Part shown: positions 33,280 through 45,022 of the stretch, in pieces
Position numbering within the stretch: the stretch's first letter is position 1
How the letters are laid out: each line of letters starts with the position of its first letter
Assembly: GCF_022605725.1 (NCBI RefSeq)
Contig: NC_065547.1
Location: forward strand, 23,601,167-23,665,166
Direction of reading: 5' to 3'
Origin: Anthonomus grandis grandis
Taxonomy: Eukaryota > Arthropoda > Insecta > Coleoptera > Curculionidae
Length of the DNA: 64,000 bases
Notes under the pieces: model-generated
What the model was told of the DNA's origin: nothing
The model's input: the letters and a program-made list of their open reading frames with translations, nothing else
Database searches by the model: none
Translations under genes and position numbers: made by a program

Positions 33280-35930
33280 TTCAACAATTGTATAGATTTT
33301 ACATACAATTTGATTCTGGAAATGGTACAGAATCAATTTGTGTAGAATTTCTCTATGCTATTGTGTTTAAACAACTGTGGTTCTATAATCAACAAATTGT
33401 GTATCAATTTGATTTATTTTATTGTATATATAGTACACTATTTGTGTACTTAAATTCGACAATATTTTATATTTATTTAATACAATTGTTCAGTAAAAAA
33501 GTAAGCTCTTAGTGTTTTTTTAACATGGTATGTACAGGAAAAAAACACAATTTGTGCATTTTAAATACACACGTTAGTGTAGGTTGTTTTAACAATATTT
33601 TTTATTTTCTTTCATTTCAACTATTAAATTTTATTACAAATTGTGTATAATAATACTATATATTGTTTTATAAATTTAAATATAGTGTAGGTTACTTATT
33701 TTAGGTTTGTATATCAAATTAACATAAGAACTGGAGTTTTTTATTACAATGTTTTGTATTTATATTCATAAAAATTTAAAAATAATCAATATTTTTGTAT
33801 AAAAAAAATTAACAAATTGTTTAAAAATTTAAAATACATTTTAGAGAATTTCGTCATAAATCTGTGTAATAATAAATTCTAGTGTGCCTGGGAAAAATAG
33901 GATAAAAAAAAAGCTGTTTTTTTATTTTAACAATTTATTTAATTGTATGAAATATTTTCGAAAATTCCACCATTAATACATTAAAGCAATGTATTAAATC
34001 TTTTCTAAAATTTTTTTCCATAGATATTTTACACTGTCTCCTTTATAGCTCCATGTAAGTTTAGGGGATCTTGGTGGACACGATATATCTACAGCCTTCC
34101 TTCCTATCCAATAAAAAAAATCTTAATTATTTGTTTTAATAGTAATAGGTAATTTTTAAAATTTAATTTTAAAAGGTTTTTAGTTTGTTGATAATAGTTT
34201 AGTTACCATAGTAACATATCCAAACATTATGTATTTTCTTGTTTCCATAGCAACTAGACTAAACCAAAATAAACAGCAAAAAAAAATGAACAATGGTTAT
34301 AAAAGCTTAATTTTTAAAAACAACCCTATCATGTGATACATCATTAGAATCAGATTCCGAGATCCCTGTACTAAACATCGAAAAAAGCTCACCCTGTATA
34401 TATCGTATTTTTCCCCCTCTCTAAGGTTTTAATAATTTAGTAGGAACTTTAGTAGGTATATATCTACTTACCTATAGTTGTGAAAGTTATACTTGCTAGA
34501 TTTAGTATCTGTGGACTGCGGTTCACTTTTATGAAAAGTTTGATTTAAGTTTAAACAAACCACATTTATAAAAACTTACATAAAGCATTTCAATGCAATG
34601 ACAATATTTGGTTTTTCTAAACCAAGTTAACCAAAGGACGAGAGTGTGAGAGCTAGTGTCTGCCCACAGTGAGTAGGTATATGTAGGTATAGGTGTTCAA
34701 ATTTCCTTACAATACTACTACATGACTTATAAAGGACGGCACAGGACTGTCAGACAGTGTTATGATTAAGTAGATACCATTTTGTAATACAAATTGAAAT
34801 ACAATGCAATAAAGGTTACAAATTTAACCGACCTTTACATTAAAATTGGATAGGTACAAAGATAAAAAAGATGTAAAAAAAGTAAGTATACCTACTTATC
34901 TATTCTATAAGTAAAGTTATCAGTTATCACTGAAAAACTAAATAGGTACCAGCTACCTGTCTAAACATCAAAATATCCAGTAAATTCCAAAGTATACAAT
35001 AAATGCAAAAAAAATATGGTGCTTACCTAATTACCTACCTACAAACTGCTCCTGGAGTTGGTTCAATAAACCCCACTCCTTAAGTTTATCTTCAACGAAT
35101 ATATCCATTTTTTTCTTATGCAATTTTAACACTCAACGAAACGAAAAAACCTTAAAACAAATTAATGCCGGCCGATTGATTGAAGGACTGAGGAATGAAC
35201 AGTTGAACACCTGTGGCACTGGGAATTATAGCAATGCTGCCATCAAATGTATCTTAAAGATTACACCGCCAATTAAAAAAGTTACGTTTCCTTTTTCCTT
35301 ACGCGTGTTATTATCACGATATTATTTAAATAAATAAAATTAGAACTCATGCTGATCGGGCTTATTTTTAAATATCCTATTAAATCATTTTCAATTAACA
35401 ACTTTAAATCGACTGCAAATTTTGATGGATACCTTTACAACTGTTTAATATTGAATCTGGCAACATTGACGCTAACAACGAAGTTCTAGCGGCAAAGGCA
35501 AGGGCGTCGGGCGCGTCCTCCTTTATACACAATTGTGTATTATAACTACACAATACATAGTTTAAAATTCTATCATTGTGAAGGGCTATTAGCAAGAATC
35601 TTTTTTATTCTACACAATTGTAAATTAAATCAACATAAGCCAGAATAAAAAAATAATTAAAAATTGTAGTAAAAATATACTTGGTTATTAGATTTTTTAC
35701 CAAACTGCATTGGATTTAAAAAAAAAAAAATGTGGAATATTTATACACATTATCTTAATAATTAATATCTACTTATGGTGTATTAATTTAATATACAATA
35801 AATGTATGAAATATACACATTAAAACATATACAAAATGCCTGAGAATTTTTATACAGGACTGTGAGATATTATCTAACAATTGTGTATTAAAATAAAACA
35901 TTTTTTTTTACACAACAAAATGTGAAAAAA
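33280..35930. repeat. Region bounded by clusters of TACACAATTGTGTA-like motifs
   Basis: Variants of ACAAATTGTGTA / ACACAATTGT recur at least ten times, mostly in 33280-33660 and 35526-35930, including the perfect palindrome TACACAATTGTGTA at about 35526. The middle contains AT-rich unannotated sequence and a CACCCTGTATATA element end near 34391. Clusters of one motif at both ends resemble subterminal transposase-binding repeats of a DNA transposon. No coding sequence or clear terminal inverted repeat was found. Confidence 0.4.
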
Positions 35931-35959
35931 TCCATCGGGATTTTTCTGTGTGTGATACA

Positions 35960-37780
35960 GCAAAAAAAATATGAGGGTTGAAATTAATTATTAAAGCGCG
36001 AAAAAAAGGGCTGGGTTTGCGTGTTTATTCACTAAAGTGAACATATTACGGCGGTTATGTTTCATAGGTGTGTTTAATTTACCGACCTTGGTTTTTTCCT
36101 GGATAAAGGATTTCCTAGTAAAATTTAAGTAATTTTAGTGAAAGTCTGAAATGGTAAACGTAATAGTAAAACTGTTATGTAATTAATGAGGAAATTAGCA
36201 GCAAAAGTTACAAAAGCGAATTGACGCAAGCACGCAAGTGTCAAGTAACTTTGTGTTAATTTTATTTTCATTACATTTTTAATTTATTTAATGGAAAAAA
36301 TGCTAATGATTGTGTAATTTTAACTTAATCGGGGAAGGAAAAGTTTGCTCTTAAATTTATTATAAAGAATTACCTTAAAACGGTTAAGAATAAAAAAATA
36401 TTTGGAATTTTTTCTGTACAAAATCAAATGTAAATAGTAAAATGCTTAAAAAAATAAGCCCATGAGAAATTTTTAGGCGTAAAACTACGGTCAAAATTAG
36501 CAAATTATATCTGAAAAACCATTTGAATTAACAAAACAACGTTAATGTTTAGGAATAAAAGTTTATAATTCCATTAGAGGTCACACCTATTTGGATCTTC
36601 CCCTTGACTTCCTTAAGAGTTTCCGATCTTATCCATGTGATGTTAAAGGCAACAGGGTGTGGAGTTCTTAGATTGGTTTCCTTATTTGCAAAATTTAATA
36701 ATAATGTTTTAGCAGGCTTGAGGCCTGTTATTCTATCTCTTAACATCAAATTTTTGGTTCCAAAATTTTTTTTTTCTTCCTGTTATAGTAAGTTTTGCCG
36801 TGTTGTGCAAGAAACATCATAAATTTGTCTAACGCGGATCCGCAAGTTTGTTAAAAACGCAATTTAGAATTCCTTTGACCTCAAAAAAATAGTGTCCGAG
36901 TAATCTGTCAAAAATATCAAAATGAGTAATCTGTGAAAAACAGCTCCAGATAAACCGCATGGATGTCCGTTCAAGTATCGCTCTTCTTTAATTTCTTTTT
37001 AATGAGCAGAGCCTACATTAATAATTCAATAACTCAAAATAATTAATATGTTGCAATCAATCTAAAGTAAGTAACGAATATATTTATAAATGATTTACGA
37101 ACAAACCGAAGTGTCTTTTGTCAGAAAAATACCGGAAATCAATAATTTAAAAAGCTCGCGTAATTATCGATATTATAGCTGGCACACTATCTTTATACAC
37201 ACAAAGTTCTGAGCGCCATCCGTCATTAAGTTCATTTAAAGTACTGAATTCATTAAACTCAAACCTGTTTTGCGATTTCTGCTAGAATAGATGAAAATAG
37301 CTAACAATGAATTGGTCTTAAATTTTACATTGCAAATGATATTTTATACTGAAGTGTTGAAAATGTTGCACACCACTTAGAATCTTTTTATTCAAAACAC
37401 GTCTTATAAGTCGTAGAGTGCATTAAAAATAGGTCGAGATGTAGTGGACGATTTGCCTTGCGCTGGTCGGCCATTTACACATTAAACTGAACTGAAATTT
37501 AAATAAATTATACGTTTTTTGGATTTCATTCACCTCTTAATTCTATTCTCGATACTTTTTTGAGAGAGGTTTACCCGAACTTGAAAGGAATAACTTAACT
37601 TGGGTGTGTTCATGCGCATCAACATCAACTCGCATTTAGCCTGAGATCGTGTGCTAAAATATCGGATAATCTGGTACCTAACATTTGTGGGGATACGATG
37701 GAGAATCAATATACATAATAAGTTTGTTCGCGCGCTAAATCATGAGCTACTTCGGGATTAAAGTGCATGCGCTTTTAAGT
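35960..37780. other. Stretch without supported gene
   Basis: A 66-codon minus-strand frame at 36549-36749 (continuing upstream for a few codons) has protein-like composition (TGLKPAKTLLLNFANKETN) but no recognised domain. It may be an old repeat fragment. Nothing else was supported. Confidence 0.25.
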
Positions 37781-37859
37781 TTTGTCGTTCGCGGGATACA
37801 AAAATCCTCATTCGGAGGTAAAAATTAGATGTTCGCGGAACAAGATATTGTGTTCCGAA

Positions 37860-38960
37860 TTAATTCCGAACACGTTCAATTTGTTTTTTAAAATGATGAT
37901 GCATAATTTATTCTACAGTGACAAAGAATTAAAAAAGTTGCTCGCAAATCATGACGTACCGAAAGTGTATGTTATGATTTGCGATCCCACTTCAGGTGCT
38001 TTGCTTACTGACGAAGAATATGTGTGTCATTTCTGTTTAAGCAGGGAGTAACCCAAACAATTATCTGAAAGATTTGAAGCCTTTAAATATCATTATCATA
38101 GGATTGGAAATTATAAGAAAATACTTCCATTAAAGTATATCATAATACTACTATATTTATATTATACTACATTTTTGTGGTGTGCCAGTAATGAGGCTGC
38201 TATTTTCAGAGTTATATAAAGTTCTCCACTCCCAAGGAGTCACTAATTGAAAAGTACTTTGGTGAAAAATATTTTCCAGGAGTGATAGGTGTTTGATCAT
38301 TAATTTATGGCACACACATTAAAACTGACAAGCTTCAAGACGATAAAGATTTCTATTTAAATAAGAAGCATTTTTACTCTAGTCAGGTCAGTTTGTGATC
38401 CATTTTAAAGTAATAAGTACTTAATTCTTCAATTTTAAATGTATGGCTTACCCTCAGGTGGTATGTGATCGTCAAAAGAGAATTCATGATATATTCATAG
38501 GTTATCCAGACTCAGTGATATTTTAATATAAGGAAGATATGGTGATTTCTTCCTCATTAGAGATAGCAGATATCCATGTACGCCATTTAAAGATAGAGAT
38601 GACTTAAGTAGAAGGCAAAGAAACTTTAATTATCTTTAATGTTCGGATCGATATTTAATTGAACATTGCTTTGGATTATTAAAACAAAAATTTCGACAAT
38701 TATCATTTGAAATTAAAAAATATAGAAAATATTGTTCATTTTAATAGAGCTTTTGCTGTTTACACAATGTATCACTGAGTGATAATTATAGAATTTGAAG
38801 AAAATAGAGCCGAACAGGAAAACAGGAATGAAGCATTGATTATGCTTGGTGGGGAAAATATGAGCCAAGAATCAACTTCTTGGCTCATATCATGACAGGG
38901 ATGGTATAAGAAATATGAAGATGGTATTAAGGTTATGAATGCTCTGCAACTTAGAATATA
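37860..38960 (+). pseudogene. PIF/Harbinger transposase relic
   Basis: Plus-strand fragments in order match a Harbinger DDE transposase: KYFGEKYFPGVIGV then IYGTHIKTDKLQDDKDFYLN (about 38250-38360), VVCDRQKRIHDIFIGYPDSV (about 38460-38520), and RRQRNFNYL, CSDRYLIEHCFGLLKQKFRQL (about 38610-38700). The first catalytic D region (usually IDGTHI) has lost its Asp, reading IYGTHI. Stops and shifts separate all pieces. A short open frame at 37890-38050 before it has unclear relation. Confidence 0.65.
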
Positions 38961-39328
38961 ACTTCTTTAAATATGAATTTTAGGTCTTCAATCATATTCA
39001 TACAGTGCGTCCCAAAAGTTATGTCTAAATTCATTTAAAATTCAGGGGTGTGTTCGAAAAAAAAAAACGCTCGGACCCGTCGATTTTTATTTCAAGTTGC
39101 GCATTTTTGTACGTAAAGTTGTATATACAGGGTTGCTAAAAAAAATGACATCAACTTCATTTTTTCAAATGAAAGCACCTTTTTTTATTTCATCTTTGAA
39201 TTTCGCGTGGAATTCTACGTATGTTTCATGCATTATGTCCTATACCTAAAGTCAACAGTTATCGAAAAAAAGATGATTCATGTAACAAATAAAAAAAAAA
39301 AATAGAAACAAGTAGAAAAAGAAAAAAA

Positions 39329-40683
39329 TTAAGTTAAATGTTTAAAATGGTTGCCATTCACGGCTTGACAATATCCAGGGCGATCAATAAAGTCTCGTTG
39401 CACATTTTTAATCATTTCCGGAGTGATAGCGCGCACTTCTCTGCGAATTCTCTCTTTCAAGTCGTCTAGATTATTTGGCCTATTAACAAATACCTTCGAC
39501 TTGGGGTATCCCCACAAAAAAAAATTCATTGGTGTTAGGTCAGGCGACCTAGCAGGCCATTCGATGGGTCCTCTCCTTCGTATCCACCGATTGGGAAAGG
39601 TTTCATCCAAAAATGTACGCACAGTGGCAGCATAGTGCGGAGAAGCGCCATCTTGCTGGAAAATTAGTTCTTCGTCAGGATAGTCTGGGTCCAATGGATT
39701 TGGAAATAATGCTAGTAATGCTGGAACGAATTCAAATTGGAGAAAATCAAGATACACTTGTCCCGTTAAAGTCTGTTGTAAGAAAAAGAGACCTATTACT
39801 CTTCCGCGCACTATTCCACACTACACATTTAGTTTTTGAGGGTACTGGGTGTTTACCTCCATCATCCAATGCGGATTTTCTATTGTCCAATAACAATTTT
39901 GTATGTTCACACTACCATTCAAACAGAACGTGGCTTCATCGGAAAAAATAATATTTGTTACTAAATTATTATTTAGATTGCACATGTTTTGTAAGCGTTC
40001 ACAAAACTCATTTCGCCTATCGAAATCGTCATCAAATAAGTCTTGCACAGGAATAACTTTGTAGGGGTGATATTTGTGCTTTTTTACTATTTGGTGAACT
40101 ATAGATTTCGCCTTGTGTAAATTTGTCCCAATCTGCGACAGAGGAGTGCATGGATTTGAGGGTACTGGGTGTTTACCTCCATCATCCAATGCGGATTTTC
40201 TATTGTCCAATAACAATTTTGTCTGTTCACACTACCATTCAAACAGAACGTGGCTTCATCGGAAAAAATAATATTTGTTACTAAATTATTATTTAGATTG
40301 CACATGTTTTGTAAGCGTTCACAAAACTCATTTCGCCTATCGAAATCGTCATCAAATAAGTCTTGCACAGGAATAACTTTGTAGGGGTGATATTTGTGCT
40401 TTTTTACTATTTGGTGAACTATAGATTTCGCCATGTGTAAATTTGTCCCAATCTGCGACAGAGGAGTGCATGGATTTTCTTCCAAAGAAAGCAAAACGTC
40501 AAGTTGTTGACCGAATTCTTTAAATTTAGCCTCTATTCTACTCACCACCTTTTGACATATCGGAGGACGATCAGAAAGGATTTAATTGAATAATTGAGCA
40601 GCTTCTTTTTGAGTACGTGTTCTATCACCAAACCCAACCATGCACAGAATGTCTATTTTTTCTCGTTCCGTTAACTTTACCAT
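39329..40683 (-). pseudogene. DD41D-group mariner transposase with internal tandem duplication
   Basis: ATG at 40683-40681 starts MVKLTEREKIDILCMVGFGD. A TAA at 40582-40584 interrupts the N-terminus. The core has IIFSDEATF, FQQDGASPHYAATVRTFLDE and ARSPDLTPMNFFLWGY; the third catalytic position, 41 residues after the second D, is Asn (39524-39526), so catalysis should be lost. A 320 bp stretch (39835-40154) is repeated at 40155-40474 with about two differences. As 320 is not a multiple of three it also shifts the frame. The end reads AVNGNHFKHLT. Confidence 0.9.
39835..40474. repeat. 320 bp tandem duplication within the transposase
   Basis: Units start at GGTACTGGGTGTTTACC (39841 and 40161) and share TTTGAG at the junctions, suggesting slippage or end-joining at microhomology. 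Only about two differences are visible, so it is recent. Confidence 0.9.
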
Positions 40684-40849
40684 TGTGAAAACCGCAACTT
40701 TGCTCGTACAACTATGCAGCTGAGTTTAATTCGTTGCTTGCAATGGTTGCCCCTTTATGACAACAAGCGCTTATTTTCTGTTCCGAGTGAGATGTACATG
40801 TTATGGACTTAACATCTTTCTATACCGCCTATCTCAGAAAGTTCCCATG

Positions 40850-41110
40850 CTTAGAACATTGAATGTCTAGAATAAGCCTAGCTCGAAATCATAGGCGAAG
40901 TGTTTGAGTTCCATCTCTCAAATAATGACATCAAATCGATTTTCCAATTTTTCATACAATAGATATTTTTCCTAATCTGAAAAATTTACTCTTTAAAATG
41001 TTGGTTTATTTGGTAGCTAACTTAGCTACCTTAGCTTAACTTTTCCAACTTAGAATACCCGTAACCAAAATCGAGAACGCATCAATTGTCGTTCTTTAGC
41101 ACTGACTAAT
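40850..41110. repeat. Dispersed repeat, copy 1 (partner at 60945)
   Basis: Shares ACATTGAATGYCTAGAATAAG at the start and ACCAAAATCKAGAACGCA near the end with 60945-61410, with matching blocks between. It is not coding. The second copy is longer by internal insertions. Confidence 0.7.
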
Positions 41111-41949
41111 AGAATGGACCGGCCGTCGCGCGACGACATCGGTCCCATCGCAGTGTGAGAGAGAGAGCATGTGAAGGATGGAGCTAATTTGGGCAAATTT
41201 TTATTCATTATTGCTCCATATAGACATTCAGAGAATAGAAGACATTTAGAAAGTGATATTAGAAGATAACCAATAATGATGAAAATGTAATAAAAAATTA
41301 TTTGTTCATAAGATAAAGATGAGTGTTGGATTTAATTTATTCGTAATAATTATTTTAACCAATATTTCATGACGAATTAAAAACTGAAATTCTTCAATTC
41401 TTGTCTTTTAATTCTATACTAAATAATTTGAAAAATATTGGCATTAAAAATTCTTTAAAAAAAATCAACATCATATAGGTATATCTAATAACTACGGTTT
41501 TTTAACAAGCAGAATTTGCATTTTTGTTTTAATTTTTAGTGTTTTTCAGTTGTCCGTCACTATCATTTCTTGCATAAAAACTTAAATAAGAATAATCTTG
41601 TATTAATTAATAAAATGGAGATTTGATTTTTTTTTAAGTTTTATAATTTTTTTGGCTTCATTGAATGAATATAATTCTAAGTCTAATGATCGTATGCGAG
41701 ATGTTTTACTCACAAATAGTATTACTTATATTTAAAGTTATATAAAGTATCTTAAAATAAAACACAATATTTAAGTAATGAGAGGTTTTTATTATAAACT
41801 TTTTTATATAATGTGTAGGTATGGTTTTTTTTATTATTAGCATGACCAAAACTTAAGTGCTAAAAGTTTCATGAGCGTAGGTATTTTAGTACGTTTAAAA
41901 ATATGTATTTAAAATAGCTTTCTACATACTGAGAACTAACTGAAAATAT
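41111..41949. other. AT-rich non-coding stretch
   Basis: Nothing recognised. Confidence 0.35.
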
Positions 41950-43096
41950 TTATAAGTAACCCAGCAACAAGCTGCCTTCCTTTTGCCCTTTCAGCCTCAA
42001 CTTTGACTGCCTGTAAAACTTCTGCAGTATATCCTGGCTTACCATCAACTAAACCATACCATTTGGATAATGTCCTTGGATTAATATTGATATAATTCAT
42101 GCTTCTGACAAAGTCATAGGCTGAGCTGAATAAAAATGGAGAGAAAGGGCAAAAGACCTTAACTCAGGGCTATACTTTTCTCTACTACCCTTCTTGAGTT
42201 GTCTAAACAACAACTGTTTTTGTATATCGGGAATACCCTCCTAAAAAGTCATGCAGGATATATAGCAACTACAAGTATAATTTATAGCTACAGCTACAAT
42301 TTCTGTAGTTATTGTATGTCTCCATTTACAATAAAAGATAATTAATTTTATTATTTTTTACAATTATCATTTTTATATTTTAAAAAACAATGCAAATAAA
42401 TACAATGAAAAAAATTTCATTATTTTTACATGAATGAATTTAATGAATAGAATAGTGTAATTAGTCAATAGACTGGGTCTCGCCTTCTCCTAAAATATAG
42501 AGTTATTAAAAATAGGTATATTTTCATATCATATAAGTATTAAAAAAATAAAAATCTTCTAGGGCATTAAAATAACTTTTTAGACCTGGATTTTTCACTT
42601 CAGTTGGTAGAGCATCATGGATTTTTTGAACATTTGTAGCTAGTGTAGGTAGCTCTTAAACCTGCTCCTGAATTAGTTCCACCTCCATTGGTTCAGCAAC
42701 ATTATCATTTGAAAAAATAGCTACAATAGTTTCAGGTGGCTGGTTTTCTAATTATAGAAAAGGTTAAAGAAATAATTTCACATACTATACAAGTAATTTA
42801 TATGGCAATAATAAGTATACAAATATAATTTAATAAAATATATCTCATACATGTATACTCCAGTGTATATTTTATATATTAAGCCTTTAAAACTTTACCT
42901 TCTAAAACTTCATTCCTCTTTAAAATCCTTCGTTTTGAATTAGAAGCTTTCTGCAAATGTTTTGGGAAATTGAAGACAGAAGGAACAACACATTTTTTGA
43001 GAATTCTGCTTCGTTGGACATTAAGCTCATAATTCAACTTCAAGAAATGTTTTTCACAAATTGATGCATTTTTGGGGTTGATGACAGCGAACTCGC
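41950..43096 (-). pseudogene. THAP/P-element-like transposase gene relic with exons
   Basis: On the minus strand the exon 43096-42899 has an acceptor CCTTTCACAG before it and a donor AAG-GTAAAG after it. It encodes the second half of a THAP zinc finger (ASICEKHF, then VVPSVFNFPKHLQK as the AVPTIF box). A second exon from 42747 to about 42580 holds an acidic linker with one stop. The segment 42225-41950 reads YSPELRSFALSLHFYSAQ and, after a frameshift at about 42115, PRTLSKWYGLVDGKPGYTAE, the region conserved between THAP9 and P-element transposases. The first THAP exon and the RNase H-like core were not found. Confidence 0.7.
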
Positions 43097-44972
43097 CTGT
43101 GAAAGGAACGATTTGAATTTACGTTTTTTCTATATATCCCACTTCAGACTTCTATAATTTTTTAGCAACTTTTTAATTTTATTATTAATAAAAAAAAACA
43201 CTTAAATCACTTTAAATACTAATTCTTGCTATATAAAAGCACAGTTACCAAATAACTGCGATTTAAAGAAGCGAAATTTAAAAAAAAAAATCTTAATGAT
43301 TAGTATAAATATAGTACAAAATAGTTTGAGGTATTTGACAAATTCCACTTTTTATTTTGCTTTATAATAAAGAATGCAATTCAGTTTTTGTTAATTACAA
43401 TCTCACACATTGAAAGCTTTTGTCTACCAAGATTAAAAATATATTCTGCAAGCACCCCTAAACATATCTTTTAATAAAAAGTACTTTCAAGGTTGATAGA
43501 TAATTCTACCCATTGTCTTCGACTACACGCGCCAATCCCAAATCCTGAGTAACTCAGAATCGTGAGTTTACTTACGATTTCAGCTTTTCTCAGTAATATC
43601 CTCCTTTGTTTCCAATTCTTTTAGTTAAGGTTTGATCGTCTACTATAATTTTGTATACCTGTGAGGTGGCCCAGGATAAAGGAAAAATCCTCTATTCTTT
43701 CTTTTTAATCAAAGCAAATTATTTGACGTTTCCAATTATTTTCTGATATATAGGAGAGATAACCGGAAAAAATATTTTCTTAATTTTGTTTATCCCTAGT
43801 GAATAATTTTGTACCTTATATGAACCATATTTAACCTAATTTTTTTACAGATTTTATTATAGATTGCACCAAAACAGTTAGAAATAAATTCTATGGCTGA
43901 ATAGTGATTGTTCCCATTACGATGCCGCTTGTTTACTTATTTTTAATACTCGTGTAAAGAACATAAAAAAACAAATTACGGTTAAAATTATTTTTCTGGA
44001 TACTTAGAAATGAATTATGTTTATAATGTTTTAATTAATAACCAACATTTACAGAATCCGTGACCTAATTCTCGTTTTTAATAATAAAGAAAACTTATCG
44101 ATAGTGTACTGTATTGGTTTAATCTATCGTATCAAGTTAATAAACTAAAAGAAATTTTAGTTTATTAAATAGTATAGTTGATATTCTGAGGATAATATTC
44201 TAAGCCTTCAGGTCGAGTCAGTAGATATAATAAGAGCCTAATAACCGTTCTCAATTTTACCCTTATAAAGCACATAAACCTAACTCTTTTATAGTTTTTA
44301 TAGTTAATCTCTATCCATTAAATTTTCCATTAAGTTTGTAATGATCTGCTATATTAAAACACTAATAAGCTCTTTTTATACGTGTGGATGATTTTGTGCC
44401 CTACATTGTCACGCTATTAATTTAAATTTATAGTAATTTACTCACGCGCTTGAAATACATTTCTTTTACCTATTTTTTATAATAATTGAGTAGTTGTACT
44501 GCCTTAATAAAAGATGATTATTATGTGATTAAAATCTTTGCTATCTAAAACACTTGCTAACGATTTTTAATTTGTATTTCATTTTAGTTAAACACGCACC
44601 AAAAATTTCGCTTTCGTAGCAGTACAATAATTATTATGGATTTGAACTACATGTAAAATAGAAATCCAGGTGACAAAAAATAAGACTTAAGCAATGAGTA
44701 TGTGTCTATATATTGTTGTTCTCTTTTCTTTTCAACTTTTATTATAAACACAGGAAAAATCCATTTTTTAGGTACTCAAATTTTGTTTCATGTGGTACCT
44801 GCCAGATTTTTTTAAAATATATAATAAAATTACAAACACTGATTTCCGTCAAATATTCTCATAAAAAAATAGAATTGTTCGCTTATCTTCTAGTTTAATT
44901 ATATTACTAATAGTATCCATGATTTTGTTATAATTGTTATAATTTCATAGAAACATGTTCATAATATCTTTG
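43097..44972. other. AT-rich stretch; possible introns or upstream part of the THAP relic
   Basis: The first half of the THAP finger should lie here but could not be placed. A perfect hairpin (14 bp arms, GAAA loop) sits at 44137-44168. Confidence 0.3.
44137..44168. repeat. Perfect 14 bp inverted repeat
   Basis: TTAATAAACTAAAA, GAAA loop, TTTTAGTTTATTAA. AT-rich, function unknown. Confidence 0.6.
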
Positions 44973-45022
44973 TATTTGATCTTAGAACATTGAAAGGCCT
45001 TTCAATGTTCTAAGTATTTGAT
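44973..45022. mobile_element. 34 bp perfect palindrome flanked by 8 bp direct repeats
   Basis: CTTAGAACATTGAAAGG is followed at once by its exact reverse complement (44981-45014). TATTTGAT occurs on both sides (44973-44980 and 45015-45022). An 8 bp duplication is the hAT signature, so this may be two abutting inverted repeats with no interior, or a rearranged excision product. Confidence 0.55.
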
